A stretch of DNA of 64,000 bases from Saccharomycopsis fibuligera x Saccharomycopsis cf. fibuligera (GCA_001936135.1 CP012809.1:1227501-1291500); one strand, 5' to 3'; shown: positions 52,041-63,660, numbered from the stretch's first letter. Made by a program: numbers and translations. Notes: a model not told the origin generated them from the letters alone.

Positions 52041-55000
52041 ATTGGCAGCTGAGTTTTGTTTCTGAAGCCTATGGTTTTTATGTGTTTTGTTTGGCATACT
52101 ATTATGTGTTTGTCTGATAATTCTCTTTATCAAAAAAAAAAAAAAAATTGTTGGCTGATTTCAACGGTCGTTTTGCTTGGATTTGCATTTGTTTTATTGC
52201 TTTTTTATCACATTTTCATTTAATCATACCCTTTATTCGCTTTATTAACCCCAACTACATCCTGGATTTTTGGTCTTTAAATTATTTATGTTTTCATTTG
52301 ATCAGTACCCCTTGGTATGACATACAAGAACCTATAATTCTGCTAAGTGCTTGTGCAATAGGGTATTTACCCATAGCAGCATTTATTGTTCTGTTTCCCT
52401 TAGCTTTTTGCTCTTTGAGCTTTTTATATCCCTGATTTGATCTTATATCCTTTGCCACCTATACTGTTAATTTTTTTTTTCATCTTTTGCAAATCCAGAC
52501 ATACAGTTGTGGCCACATCACAGTTGCAGCACATTAATCAATAATGCATCAAAAAGAAAAATATTGCATATTTTACCAGGGTTAAATCCAACATGTACCA
52601 TCAAACGTACTATTTTCTATATTTTAACCACCCAAAATTCAGTCACCAAGCATTAACATCTCACATCAATAATTTCATTTCATTTTGGACTCAAAATGCC
52701 GCCTGGTGCAATGGAGTCTCACTTTTACTTCTCATTCACTATCATATTTTGATTAATGGATGGTCATATGCAGCGCCCTCCAATTATTAAACATTCACAA
52801 TCAACTCAAAAATTCTTCTGCATAGCCTAATTACAATGTAAATGCTAAAACTCAATAATGACAATTACAACTTTTATAATGAATGTGGTCAGCATAGGTG
52901 ACATTGATGATAAAATGCGTTTCTCAATTTTCCACATTTGGTTTTTGTCTTGATTTCTATTACCAATCGACAACGGTTCTTGATATTTTTCTGCTTTCTA
53001 GTTGTTGTTTTTTTTTGTTTTTTTTTTGGTTTTCTTGGTCTTATTTCAAACTTTATTGCTCTTGCCTCTTTATCTTCTCAAAACTTGCGCTTTTTAAAAA
53101 TTATACATTTTTAATCGTTTAGTTTTTTAATCTTTAATGTTACTTTTACTGGTCATACGTTCATTATTACACGCTTTTTAATCAAACTATACCTTTGTTT
53201 ATATTTTAACCTTAAAAATACTTTTTTTTCAACTAATCTTACAATGTTAACAATAAGTCGTCTCTTTCATTGATAATTTTGTTGCTTACATATTGGCTCA
53301 TTTCTCGTTTTGTTTTTCGTTTTATTTATACACTAATAGACACATATAGGAACATATGCACTAATAGACTAAAAGTATCCTCCTGCTTTCTGCTTTTCAG
53401 TTTTGCATTGTAAGATCTCTTTTCAGCGGTCCTGCTTGAAATTATTGTTGTTTTAATTGCTGCGAAAATGAAAGAAGATGAAAAAGAGCAAACAGTTTAA
53501 CGGTGAAAATAAACATAGCTGTCATTATCCGTGTACTTGATTCACTACCAATTATACACAAAGCTCAACACAAGGACAAACAAACTTACACCATATTAAT
53601 GCAACTGTCAAATAATAGCAGAAATTAAATGCCACTATATTACCATTACTGGCAGGTTGCATTGCAAATTTTTCTTGTTTGCTTTCCTGTGTTGACATAT
53701 CAAGGTTTGCCATTAGACGCGCTCCCTCTAGAGCTGACAGTGGGCCCTGGCTAGCCGGCTTGTTAGACTACATTGCAGTGCGCCATCATGAAGACATTAG
53801 CGTAACGGGCAACATGTATACCGGGTTTACCACTACTATTGCCGCTTAAACCGACTTGCACGGTGTCTTTAAGGAAAAGAGCACTTTCACAAAAAAAGAT
53901 ACATGTACTGAAAAATTCAATAAAGTTTTCCTCTTAATAATCATTTGATTAAGTTACAGGTGAAGGACGAAAAAGAGAAGAGGTGAGCGAGTAAATTGAA
54001 GGATCCATCGGTCAATGTAGATTCTTGCACGCGTGGACATTTCCTATTTGGGAATATTTTAGCGACAGTACATAAAGTTTTTTTTCAGGTTTTTTTTTTT
54101 TTTTTTTTTTTATTTTGGTTTTGTTTGCACAAAGACTGTATAATATGATCCAATTGAACATTAATTCAAAAACCAGATTGACACTCGGAAGCTAGTTAAG
54201 TTTCAGAACTACACAGTAATATTATATCAAACGACGGGACCATTCTAGGGCTGCTTTTTTATGCTGCAACATTAAGAATAAGAACACTAAAAATCATATA
54301 CAATGATGTTACAAATGAAGTCTTCTGGCTGAATAAATATACGCTATCCAAAGAGTTAGCACATTGCAAAGAATAATGGCTTTGACTGGAAATTGTAATT
54401 ATTTGACATGTCTCTATTCATAAAAAGAATAGAATTACTACAGGAAAAGTAAACAGCCTCCAACAAGTAAAATTTTCGAACACCAAGCTAGGTTACTTGG
54501 CCTTTATCCCTTCATTACACACTTTGGCTCAGAAAAAAAATGTTTGCCTCGAATTTGAATATTTTGATGTATGACTGAAAAGAATATAGTCGTTTCTTTG
54601 AGTTTTGAAATATAACAATAACATATATTTTACTTTTTTGTCTCTTCTGCATAAACAAGCAGAAGCATGTGCCGGAAAACTGGGAAGGCTTGACCAATTT
54701 CAATTATGGTCCCAACATCAGCAAAAGTGGTAGGTAACCCCTCAGCTATAAGTCTTATATTCTATTAGCACTCCCTATCATTACAAACATTGCCAAAACT
54801 GCCAAGCAGTACTTCACTGACACAGCTTTGAACTATATTCACCTTATGTGGTGCATCATCGTTCTAAACGACAAATGTTTATCCTATGGTGTATGGTAGT
54901 CAAAAGTCCACATTTACCAACTTAAGACCACACCAAGAGCATCTGAGATCTGTTTAATAATTGACGTTTAATGCAATACTATTTATAGCTGGAAGGAGCC

Positions 55001-56678
55001 TCTCCTTCTCCAAAGGTATAATGTCTTAAGATTTGATTTTCAAGAAATCTTAGGCATTAAGAATATTACACAACTTACGGACTTGGAGTTTTTTGATTTA
55101 ACATAAAAAAACAAAAAAAAATATGTTGAGCAGGCTCTAGTTGTTTTTACAGGTTGAAAAAAACTCAAAGTATTGTGCTTCAATGTTTGTTTGCCAACAA
55201 ATTTTAAAAATATTGCTAATTTAAATTCTGTCAATCTTTAAGAGGATTGGCAGAATTCAATGTACATGGCAATAAAAAAACATTTCTTTTTCAACTCACA
55301 ATTTCGGGTTTTGGGGACTTGGTGTCGACATATTCAATTTAGCTAAGACAAATAATGAAATCTTGACCCCTTATGTTTTTTAATCAAATTTAAATCATTG
55401 CCTTAGAAAACCGGTTGCTATTCCCAAAAACTCTGCTTTCATGTCAGCTCAGCTAGCTTACCATGGACAAAGAAATGGAAACGTTTCTGTTTTACATATT
55501 ATGCCACTCAATCCAAAGATTGTTTTACGAGTTCCTAAAACTAGTGGATTTCTCGTTTTTGTAATATCCATAGTCTTGTTGATGATCCTTTTTAGAATTA
55601 TCATATAAACTTTGTGTTGCAAGCTAGTTCTAATATACTTTCTGGCATTTATGCGGAGTCCATTGAATATATCGCTAAACACACAGAAAAAAAAAAAAAC
55701 CGGAAAATAAGAAGGCTCTTGCGGTGCGTAGGTTGATTGCTTGCACTATCGCAATTCTTTGATTTTGTTGTACAAGACTTAAGATAATGAGCCAGAGTAC
55801 AGTTTGCTACTACACTAGAAGTAAGGTGCATTTGAAATAATATAAGCTTGTAGTTAGTAATGTAGTGGATAAGAGGAGTTTTTTTTATAGAACTATATAA
55901 AACTTTGCTATGCTTAGAACGGCTCTCTTTTATATAATGCTTTAGCTAAACAATATAACCTGTGCCCTTATTTGTAAGTCAGAACACAGAAGTGCTTTTG
56001 AGAAGATCAAAAACCGGAAGCCCACAAGGTGATTGTTGTATTGCGTGCACAGTGTGGGATATTTCGTTGGATGATTGAGTTGTCCTTTGGCTGTCTTTAG
56101 TGATGCATTTAAGTCGCATATTTTTAGAAGGAAAGGGTTATGGTATATATTGATACTTTCATTAAATAGTATAAATAATAACAATAGTCTCTGTTCTTCC
56201 CCAAATTTCCCTTCTCATTTCACTCTATCCTCTCTCAAATGGTGCAAAACATGAGCATTCATGCCAATATTTATGTCAGTATCTTGGTTTCACCTTGTAT
56301 CAAACTTTTACATTTTGATGAAAAATAACCAGTGTGCCAATTATCAAGCAATATGAAATGAAACTTTGATTCTGCACTTCAAATTATCTACTTTATCTCC
56401 CCAAACATTTGAACCTTGTTCATTTGTTCCCTTGTAATTATGTTAATCTTCCAAATTGTTATTCTCCGTATCATCGTCAACAATTTTTTATAATTTACTG
56501 TTGCATGTTTTAGCAATAAGTAGATTTAAAGAAGAAAAAATACTTAAGGATATTCATGATTAAAATTTTCACTAGCTGCTGTTTTCCGCACTTTCTCTTT
56601 CTAAATTCGTCTCAAACCGTAACTTTGCAAGAAATGAGTAGTTTTGTTATCATTATCTTCCAGTGCACTTACCGCTAT
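52041..56678. other. 4.6-kb gene-free region
   Basis: No supportable gene. The sequence is very AT-rich to about 53.7 kb, with T-runs near 53010-53030 and 54091-54110. A short GC-richer patch sits at about 53715-53860, then AT-rich sequence resumes. Small frames (52148-52435, 55458-55682 and others) have no family features. It could be a control region, a noncoding RNA locus or, less likely, a centromere core; I found no long inverted repeats. Confidence 0.5.
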
Positions 56679-56933
56679 TCAACCAAGTAGATGAGCATCA
56701 TATGGGCTTTCTGTGACGACCTCTACTTCAATGTTTCTAGAGAAAAGCTTTGCAAATGCCCCAAATCCGCTACTATAGACCCTTGGGTCTTTAAGTGTTG
56801 TTACTGCCTTTCTATTGGTGGTAGAGTTATTGGTTTTGACAGCGGTGGTGTTGAGTGCATTGAGCGGCTGAGTAGGCAAGCTATAGGCGGCTGACAAGAA
56901 GATCAGGAGACAAGTCACTTCAATGAATTTCAT
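56679..56933 (-). CDS. candidate small secreted protein, 84 residues
   Basis: From the ATG at 56933 the product begins MKFIEVTCLLIFLSAAYS, a typical signal peptide with likely cleavage after AYS. The mature ~66 residues have two potential N-glycosylation sites (NTT, NST) in a Thr/Asn-rich stretch, then a GFGAFAKLFSR patch and an acidic end, with no cysteine. A TATATAAA box lies 177 bp upstream on the same strand. One CTG codon in the hydrophobic core would be Ser in a CTG-clade yeast, which the signal would tolerate. I recognise no family, and it shows no clear Kex2-site repeats like an alpha-pheromone precursor. It could be a chance ORF. It is divergent from SPB1. Confidence 0.45.
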   Translation of the reverse strand: MKFIEVTCLLIFLSAAYSLPTQPLNALNTTAVKTNNSTTNRKAVTTLKDPRVYSSGFGAFAKLFSRNIEVEVVTESPYDAHLLG

Positions 56934-57514
56934 AATTGAAATCTTATAGACGCTTAATATTTGCACCGATTTTTTTTATTCTTTCCTTTGTTTCATTCAG
57001 GCTTTCAAAAGCATTGAAAGGTAATGTATAGTGTTTCGGTTTCTTTTAATTTTCTCTTTCTTGGAGTAGATTTTAGCACTAATTCAAAATTAAAGCAAAC
57101 AATAGTTTCTTTATATATACCTGCGCAACATTTCCATACTATTCGTATTGATTGACAAGTACGAAGTTGCATAATTGCGGATCTACTCCATCATGGAATC
57201 TTTCTCCCAATCTCCTAGACTCCTTCCACCAGGTTTTGGTGCCTATGTGCAATCAATGTTGAGGCGAATCTGTAGCCCCAGTGCTCAGGAGCACCTTTCC
57301 AGATGCATATTCCACATGCTTGGGTCATCTTACTCACGTGTACATCATCGGAAAAAGTAAAAAAAAAAAAAAAAATTTTTTTATTTTATTTTATTTTTTC
57401 TAACTGAGTATGAAAAATATTTCTTTTGATGAGAAGAGACTAGTAGATATTTCTTTTCTAGTTCTGAGTGGTAGAAGTCATTTTCATAACTTCATTAGAA
57501 TAGTCATATAAAAC
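56934..57514. promoter_or_regulatory. divergent promoter region, small secreted ORF and SPB1
   Basis: TTTATATA at 57110-57117 is a TATA box for the minus-strand ORF. For SPB1 there is an E-box CACGTG at 57335-57340 (Cbf1 type), a poly(dA)/poly(dT) junction at about 57375 giving the RRPE-like AAAATTTT, and a GATGAG core (partial PAC) near 57429. These fit a ribosome-biogenesis gene. Confidence 0.5.
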
Positions 57515-60076
57515 ATGGGTCAGAAGGGGCAAAAGAAAAACGCTAAAGGGCGTTTGGATAGATACTATTATCTTGCCAAGGAGAAGGGCTACAGAGCTCG
57601 TTCTGCCTTCAAGATTTTACAAATTAATTCCAAATATAACAACTTCTTGTCCAAATCTAAAGTGGTGATCGATTTATGTGCGGCTCCGGGTTCTTGGTGT
57701 CAAGTGGCTTCTCAGGTTTGTCCTCCAGGTACTTTGATTGTTGGTGTGGATATTGTGCCTATCAGACCATTGAAGAATGTCACTTTCTTCCGTTCAGATA
57801 TTACTTCCCAAGACTGCAAGTCTCAATTAGCAGGGTTTTTGAAAACCGTGAAGGCCGATGTTGTGCTTCATGATGGTGCTCCGAATGTTGGTTTGAATTG
57901 GTACCAAGATGCATATTATCAATCTACTTTGACTCTTAGTGCTTTGAAATTAGCCACTGAACATTTGAACCAAGGTGGTGTTTTTGTTACCAAGATTTTC
58001 AGATCGAAAGATTACAACAAGTTAATGTGGATTTTCAACCAGTTATTCGAAAAAGTGGAAGCAACCAAACCACCATCTTCCAGAAATGTATCTGCTGAAA
58101 TTTTCGTTTTCTGCAAAGGTTACAAAGCTCCAAGAAGAATTGATCCTAAGTTTTTGGATCCTAAAGAAGCTTTCCAAGAGTTACCTGATGGGAAACAGAA
58201 TATGGAAGCTAAAGTTTTCAATCCTCACAAGAAAGTCAGAAAGAGAGATGGTTATGAGGAAGGAGATTACACTCAGTTCCATGCCACACCAATCATGGAA
58301 TTAGTTAAGACTGAAGAACCAATTGATATGTTGGGTTCAATGAATCAGTTCACTATTGATAAATCTGATTCACAATGGAAAATCCTTAAGAAGATGAAAG
58401 AAACTACTCCAGAATTGTTGGAATGTATGAAGGATTTGAAAGTGTTGGGTAGAAAGGAATTTAAACATTTGCTTAGATGGAGAAAGAAGGCAAGAGAATT
58501 GCTTGATATCAAAGATGAGGCTACAGCTAAAAAAGAGGCCGAAGCTGAAATGGTACAAGTGGAACCATTAAGTGAAGAGCAAAAGATTGAAAAAGAATTG
58601 GAAGAGTTAACCAACAAGCAACAGCAAAAAATCAAAAGAATCAAGAAGAAAGCTAATGAATTGAAACAAAAAGAAATTTACAGAATGCAAATGAGTATGA
58701 TTACCGATAAGGAAATGGGTATTGAAGCTGCTAGTAATGGTTCTGAATCTCTTTTCAGTCTTAAAGCTGCTGAAAAGTCTGGAAAGATCGATGATTTGAT
58801 TAAAGGTAAAAAGAGAATGATTTTCAGTAAAGAAGATATTTTCAATGGTAATGAAGTGTATTACGGTGATGACGATGATAAGGATGCTCACAAGAATGAG
58901 GATAGTGACTTGGATAATCTTGATTCTTTGGAAAGCCAATTGGACTCAATGTACCAAGACTTTAAAGAACGTCAAATTGAGAAAGATGCCAACGCCAAGG
59001 CTAAGTATAATAGAAGTGGCGATGATGATGAAGAATGGGGTGGTATTGAAGATAAAGCTGACAAGAGCGACAATGAAGATGAAGAAGCCAAGAAAGATTA
59101 CGAAGCTGATGATACTGACAGTGAACTCTCTGATAGTGATGATGATGAGCGTATTAATGAAATTATTAGACAAAGAAATGAGAAAAAGAAGACTTTAAGT
59201 GAAAGAGCTAAGTTGTTGTTTGACGATCCAATTTTCAAGCAAACTGAAGCCCTTAAACCAAAAGACAAACCAGAGACTCAAGCACAGACGCAGAAGAAGA
59301 CAAAGAAACAATCTAAGGTTGAAGAAGATGATGATGACGTTACCATGAAAGATAACTACGACTCTTCCAGTGACGAAGAAGGTGACGAGGATAATCAAAT
59401 TGAATTAGTGCCAAGTGGTAAAGAATACAATGGTAACGTCAATGATTCTGAGTCCGATTTTGCTTCCGATTCTGACGATGAATCCAGTGGTAAAGACGCT
59501 CATAAAGAAAAAGTGGATATTGCCACAGTGGAAGCTATGACGTTAGCTCACCAACTTGCTCTTGGTCATAGATCCAAGCACGACGTGATGGATGATGGAT
59601 TTAACAAGTACTCATTCCGTGAAATGGACGGCTTACCTGAATGGTTCCTTGATGAAGAAAAACAGCACTCCAAGATTGCTAAACCAATCACTAAAGAAGC
59701 TGCATATGCCATCAAGGAAAAACTTAAACAATTGAATGCAAGACCGATTAAGAAGGTGCTTGAAGCTCAAGGTAGAAAGAAGATGAGAGCTTTGAGAAGA
59801 TTAGAGAAGATGAAGAAGAAATCTGAAGTGATTAATGATGACTCTGCTATGTCTGAAAAGGATAAGGCTGAAGAGATTACTAAGTTGATGAAACGTTTGT
59901 CCAAGAAACCTAAACCAAAGCAAAAGGTTACTTTGGTTGTGGCTGCTGGTCAAAACAAGGGTTTGTCTGGTAGACCAAGAGGTGTTAAGGGTAAATATAA
60001 GATGGTTGATGGTGTGATGAAGAATGAAATGAGAGCATTGCGTCGTATTGCTAAAAAGAACAAAAAGAAGCATTGA
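57515..60076 (+). CDS. SPB1: Spb1, 2'-O-methyltransferase of 27S pre-rRNA
   Basis: 853 residues (about 841 in S. cerevisiae). The N-terminal FtsJ/RrmJ methyltransferase domain (about 1-215) has the S-adenosylmethionine site DLCAAPGSWCQ at 53-63, VGVDIVPI, the catalytic Asp in LHDGAPNVG, and the Lys in FVTKIFRSKDY. A helical Lys/Glu middle region and acidic runs (about 440-670) follow. The Spb1 C-terminal domain (about 690-853) includes NKYSFREMDGLPEWFLDEE and a basic GRPRGVKGKYKMVDGVMKNE tail. The enzyme methylates the 25S A-loop guanosine during 60S assembly in the nucleolus. I noticed no in-frame CTG codon. It is convergent with the mannosyltransferase gene. Confidence 0.96.
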   Translation: MGQKGQKKNAKGRLDRYYYLAKEKGYRARSAFKILQINSKYNNFLSKSKVVIDLCAAPGSWCQVASQVCPPGTLIVGVDIVPIRPLKNVTFFRSDITSQDCKSQLAGFLKTVKADVVLHDGAPNVGLNWYQDAYYQSTLTLSALKLATEHLNQGGVFVTKIFRSKDYNKLMWIFNQLFEKVEATKPPSSRNVSAEIFVFCKGYKAPRRIDPKFLDPKEAFQELPDGKQNMEAKVFNPHKKVRKRDGYEEGDYTQFHATPIMELVKTEEPIDMLGSMNQFTIDKSDSQWKILKKMKETTPELLECMKDLKVLGRKEFKHLLRWRKKARELLDIKDEATAKKEAEAEMVQVEPLSEEQKIEKELEELTNKQQQKIKRIKKKANELKQKEIYRMQMSMITDKEMGIEAASNGSESLFSLKAAEKSGKIDDLIKGKKRMIFSKEDIFNGNEVYYGDDDDKDAHKNEDSDLDNLDSLESQLDSMYQDFKERQIEKDANAKAKYNRSGDDDEEWGGIEDKADKSDNEDEEAKKDYEADDTDSELSDSDDDERINEIIRQRNEKKKTLSERAKLLFDDPIFKQTEALKPKDKPETQAQTQKKTKKQSKVEEDDDDVTMKDNYDSSSDEEGDEDNQIELVPSGKEYNGNVNDSESDFASDSDDESSGKDAHKEKVDIATVEAMTLAHQLALGHRSKHDVMDDGFNKYSFREMDGLPEWFLDEEKQHSKIAKPITKEAAYAIKEKLKQLNARPIKKVLEAQGRKKMRALRRLEKMKKKSEVINDDSAMSEKDKAEEITKLMKRLSKKPKPKQKVTLVVAAGQNKGLSGRPRGVKGKYKMVDGVMKNEMRALRRIAKKNKKKH

Positions 60077-60569
60077 ACTATACCGTTCGTTACTTCTTTT
60101 GATAATAATTATTCTTTATAATCTATATTTTTTTTTTCTTACATCTTAGTTTTAATTTTGTTTCACATTCTTTGTTTGTTTTTTAAAAAATTAATTAGTT
60201 TTTTTTTTTGCCGTTGATGGTTTTGGCACATTTTTACATTTTTCGTTTCTTTACGCAAGTCATTATAGAGTACTGAATCAATAAGGGTATGAAATAACTC
60301 TAATATTTTTTGTTTTGTAAAATTAAATCATAAATGAGTGCGTTTTCGACTAAGTCTTTTTGAGCATCTTCACGTGAAAAAAAAAATAGAAGAAACAAAA
60401 GTAAGCAAAAGTTGAAACATATGACAAACTATCAATGCAGAAGTTATGACTATAATATTAAAAACTTAAATCATAAAAAGAAACTAAAAATTATGAGAAC
60501 AAGGGAACAATGCTTTTTTTAGGTGCTAGAAACAAAAACAAATAAACAAAAATGTACACTAGGAAAAAT
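60077..60569. other. 3' intergenic region between convergent SPB1 and the mannosyltransferase gene
   Basis: Nearly 500 AT-rich bases with two 3' UTRs and no gene. Confidence 0.5.
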
Positions 60570-62303
60570 TCAACCATATTTCTCTTTGTAAAGATTGTAT
60601 TTTTGCAACACAAACTGCTTGCCAAACTCTAACTGTTTCATTTTATAATAATGCAGCTGGTCTTCAAGTTTGCCCATCAAGGACAACCAGAATCCTGTAC
60701 AGCTATAATCGTCAAATGTGAAATCAAAAATCTGGCTACAAGCGCATTTGTTTTTCAAAAACAATTCGTCATTCAATGGACAAGTTTCGTATGGAGCATG
60801 CAAATATGCAATATCATTAAACCAATGTACTTGATCTCTGGATAAGAATAAGGAGACCGCAATGGAATGAACCACCGCATCACCAAACCTTGAATAGAAA
60901 AAGCCTCCAGTTTGGTCTATATGTTTGAAAAATGATTGATAGGTTTCGGATCTAAATACGTCCATGTTGGCGATTTCGAAATTGTTCCAATAGTGGCAGA
61001 GATTGTATTCAGAATTTTCAATTATGGATACAAGTTTATGAAAATTGGAAGGATGGAAAAGATCCTTAAATGAAGTATTTGAGTCATTAAAAATATTTAC
61101 ATGAGGACTGCCTATTAGAAATTCAAGCAATGAGTTGGGGTCAATGCTTTCCAAATTAAAACGTGGAGCTGGTGATTGTAACCTCTCAAGCAGCAGCTCG
61201 TTTATGTTATTTGGCCTTGCTTCCCCTTCAACTGGAGATAAAAGCCACTCTTTGACAATATCCCAAAGCCCGAAAATGGTTTCTTTGTATTCGAATATTG
61301 ATATAACAAACCCGTAGTCTTTTTTGTTCTCCTCCATGTATTTGAACACATCATAGTTGATATCGCAGTTCAACCTTATTCCAGGCTCGAGTCTCCAATA
61401 ATACTTGTAATTTTGCATGAAGCTAGTATTGTAAAAAAAACCAGATTGAAATCGGCACATGTGTCTATAGGATTCTGAATTGCCATATTTTACTCCAATG
61501 GCAGCTAGTTGCTCCCTAAGGTATGCTGCATAGTCCAAATCAATATGTTCTGGATATGACCAGTATTTCGAGGGAATTAAATCGAAGAATACATTGCCAG
61601 AAACAAGGTTAGAAACTTTGACAATGAATTCAGACGTAAATGGTTTATCATTCAAAAACACCCAATCATAATGGAAGTTTCTGTTGAAACGGTCTTCAAC
61701 ATTTTGAATAGTTTGAAGCATTTCATATAGATCCGAGTTGCGACAAAGGGTGAACAAAGTTGCATTGGCATGTTTTGGGGGATGGTCGCCCAGTGAGCTG
61801 CCAGCTGCAGTATAGCTTTTAAGTCTCATGTGTGGAAGAGTAATATTTTGAAAATGATATGTATTTTTGGGATGACCGGCTATGGTATCAGCAACGTTTT
61901 CCATTGTTGCAAGACGGCTGAATTCTGCATCATGATTTGAAAATTGTGATGTTGATGATGATTCCTGTGATGTTTTTTGGCCTTGAAGACCGCCAGTATT
62001 GATATTTGAAGTTATTAGTGAAGTTGAATATGACAATGAATCTCTATTGAATGTGACATCTGTTGGTAATGTGTTCCAAAACGTGGATATTTTGTGTTTT
62101 ATGCTGATGAATGTTGGGGTGCTGTCACTATTGTTTGCAAAGATTTCCATTATTGAAAGTGCAACGGCTATGGCCATGATCGCCAAAACCACCAGCTTCA
62201 TCACTATCCTAGCACAACTAGCACTCTTCCATTGGGATTCATCACCAGATAGAGCATTTTCCTGAGACTGGTTCTCCTTTTTCACCAAACGGCCACCTCC
62301 CAT
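60570..62303 (-). CDS. Kre2/Ktr/Mnt1 family alpha-1,2-mannosyltransferase (GT15)
   Basis: The ATG at 62303 gives MGGGRLVKKENQ and 577 residues; a TTG just upstream is not a start. It is a type II Golgi protein: a short cytosolic tail, one membrane anchor (about 31-53, MKLVVLAIMAIAVALSIMEIF), a Ser/Thr-rich stem, and the GT15 catalytic domain from about 180. Family hallmarks are FTLCRNSDLYEML, RHMCRFQSGFFY, YWRLEPGIRL, YNLCHYWNNFEIA and GGFFYSRFGDAVVHSIAVSLFL. These enzymes add mannose to O- and N-linked glycans of wall mannoproteins using GDP-mannose and Mn. The Cys-rich end (NKCACSQIFDFTFDDYSC) is closer to the Ktr group than to Kre2 itself. I cannot choose one paralogue. Confidence 0.88.
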   Translation of the reverse strand: MGGGRLVKKENQSQENALSGDESQWKSASCARIVMKLVVLAIMAIAVALSIMEIFANNSDSTPTFISIKHKISTFWNTLPTDVTFNRDSLSYSTSLITSNINTGGLQGQKTSQESSSTSQFSNHDAEFSRLATMENVADTIAGHPKNTYHFQNITLPHMRLKSYTAAGSSLGDHPPKHANATLFTLCRNSDLYEMLQTIQNVEDRFNRNFHYDWVFLNDKPFTSEFIVKVSNLVSGNVFFDLIPSKYWSYPEHIDLDYAAYLREQLAAIGVKYGNSESYRHMCRFQSGFFYNTSFMQNYKYYWRLEPGIRLNCDINYDVFKYMEENKKDYGFVISIFEYKETIFGLWDIVKEWLLSPVEGEARPNNINELLLERLQSPAPRFNLESIDPNSLLEFLIGSPHVNIFNDSNTSFKDLFHPSNFHKLVSIIENSEYNLCHYWNNFEIANMDVFRSETYQSFFKHIDQTGGFFYSRFGDAVVHSIAVSLFLSRDQVHWFNDIAYLHAPYETCPLNDELFLKNKCACSQIFDFTFDDYSCTGFWLSLMGKLEDQLHYYKMKQLEFGKQFVLQKYNLYKEKYG

Positions 62304-62664
62304 GGTCAATAACAAAGCGAGTTGTGCCTTGTTGAAAGGATCAAGGAGTCAGTTAGTTGGTGATACTCGATTCTGACAGACTAGGTGCCCGACACTGTCA
62401 ACTGCGGTGAAAATATTCTGTTTTGCGGCGGCGATAGAAGACCAATGGCCCGTGCATACGGTACAAAAGGTAATAATTAGTGGATTTACACGACAAAAGT
62501 ACTGGACGTAACTAATACAATCAGATGTTTCACATTCTATATTTATTGAACAATTGGAATGGAGAGGGGACAGCCACCAGTGGAGAAGAGGAATATGCAA
62601 ACTAAGGCATAAAGTATACAAAATCAACGAAAGTAATAAGAGTAACAAAATTATAAACAATCAA
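62304..62664. other. intergenic region, PYP1 3' end and mannosyltransferase promoter
   Basis: 360 bp between two tandem minus-strand genes. No gene is supported and no clear motif was seen. Confidence 0.5.
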
Positions 62665-63360
62665 TTATTTGTTTTTCAATTCAACGTAGGATTCAATAGT
62701 TCTCTCTCCAGAGATGATTTTCTCAACTGCTTCGTGAATGTCACTAAAGTCAGCAAAAGTCTTGTATGGTATCTTTTCCTTCTCACAGTATTTTATCAAA
62801 TCTTTACCCTGTTTACCAAACAATAACTCAGATTCCCTGGCAGCAGACAAATCACTAACCCCGTCACCGCAATAAAAGTAATGGACTTTCTTGTCCTTTG
62901 AAGTGACCAAATTTTTGTAAGCAATGATTTTTTTAATTTCAATAGACTTGTCATGACCAAATGAAGTATCGTCTCTGTAAACAATATCCCATGAATTATC
63001 GGCGGCTACCTGAACCCCATTGGATATTATTTCGAGGGGATGTTTGCTGTAAAATCCACTATGATCTTCATCCAATAATTTAAGAAGCAAGTTATGAATA
63101 ATTGGTTTCATGCCACTGGAAACAATAATCACCAAGACATTATTTTTGATGGCCCATTCGTAAAATCCTTTGAAGCCATGGTCCAACTTGATGTTTTTCT
63201 TCAAGTACTCAATACATTCTGGCCATGGAGTATGAACTGAGTCCAACATTTGCTGAAACCCGTCTCTGAAACTGAGTCTTTCGTGCAAGATTTCGTCGTT
63301 GAGCTTCTTACGCTCTGGATATCCCATACCAAGAGTATCAGTTAGGTAATCATTGCTATC
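62665..63360 (-). CDS. PYP1: PYP1-like HAD phosphatase, exon 2
   Basis: Exon 2 of a two-exon gene (the other exon is 63661-63753). It reads from DSNDYLTDTLGMGYPERKKL and encodes 231 of the 262 residues. It matches S. cerevisiae Pyp1 (YNL010W) along its length: DSNDYLTDTLG, HTPWPECIEYLKK, VIIVSSGMKPII (HAD motif II), DTSFGHDKS and YFYCGDGVSDLSAA (motif IV). The ATG at 63327 lies inside the conserved region and is not the start; it would lose the catalytic DFDGT motif. Pyp1 is reported as a sugar- or polyol-phosphate phosphatase in the cytosol. The protein is slightly longer than the 241-residue yeast form. Confidence 0.93.
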   Translation of the reverse strand, partial: DSNDYLTDTLGMGYPERKKLNDEILHERLSFRDGFQQMLDSVHTPWPECIEYLKKNIKLDHGFKGFYEWAIKNNVLVIIVSSGMKPIIHNLLLKLLDEDHSGFYSKHPLEIISNGVQVAADNSWDIVYRDDTSFGHDKSIEIKKIIAYKNLVTSKDKKVHYFYCGDGVSDLSAARESELLFGKQGKDLIKYCEKEKIPYKTFADFSDIHEAVEKIISGERTIESYVELKNK

Positions 63361-63660
63361 CTTTAAAATAAGTTAGTAAAAGAGTATTTGGTAAAGAAGA
63401 GTACGGGTTGGAATAGTAATAATAATAATAAAAGAAAAGTTGGTTGGAGATCTTAGAGATATTGACAGCAACCAGATCACTCCACAAATAAGTTAGCGGG
63501 GACATATGTGGTAGATCCGGCTAATTATGGTCAATACAAGGCTAAATTTCCGAGGAATCTGAAAACCAAAAATTAAAAAAGGGTCCAGTTGGTATCAACC
63601 AAACGAACTAATTGATGCAATGCAAATTTGGGGCAACTTCCTAATACACCAGCAACATAC
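63361..63660 (-). other. PYP1: spliceosomal intron of PYP1, 300 nt
   Basis: On the minus strand it starts GTATGT (63660-63655), has a perfect TACTAAC branch site (63372-63378) and ends in AAG at 63361-63363. It is phase 0 and contains an in-frame stop, so it must be removed. It shows no snoRNA box motifs. Confidence 0.93.

Noticed and set aside
52041-56678. Centromere in the gene-free region.
   Set aside because: I found no long inverted repeats or other centromere hallmark by eye; kept only as an alternative within a finding.
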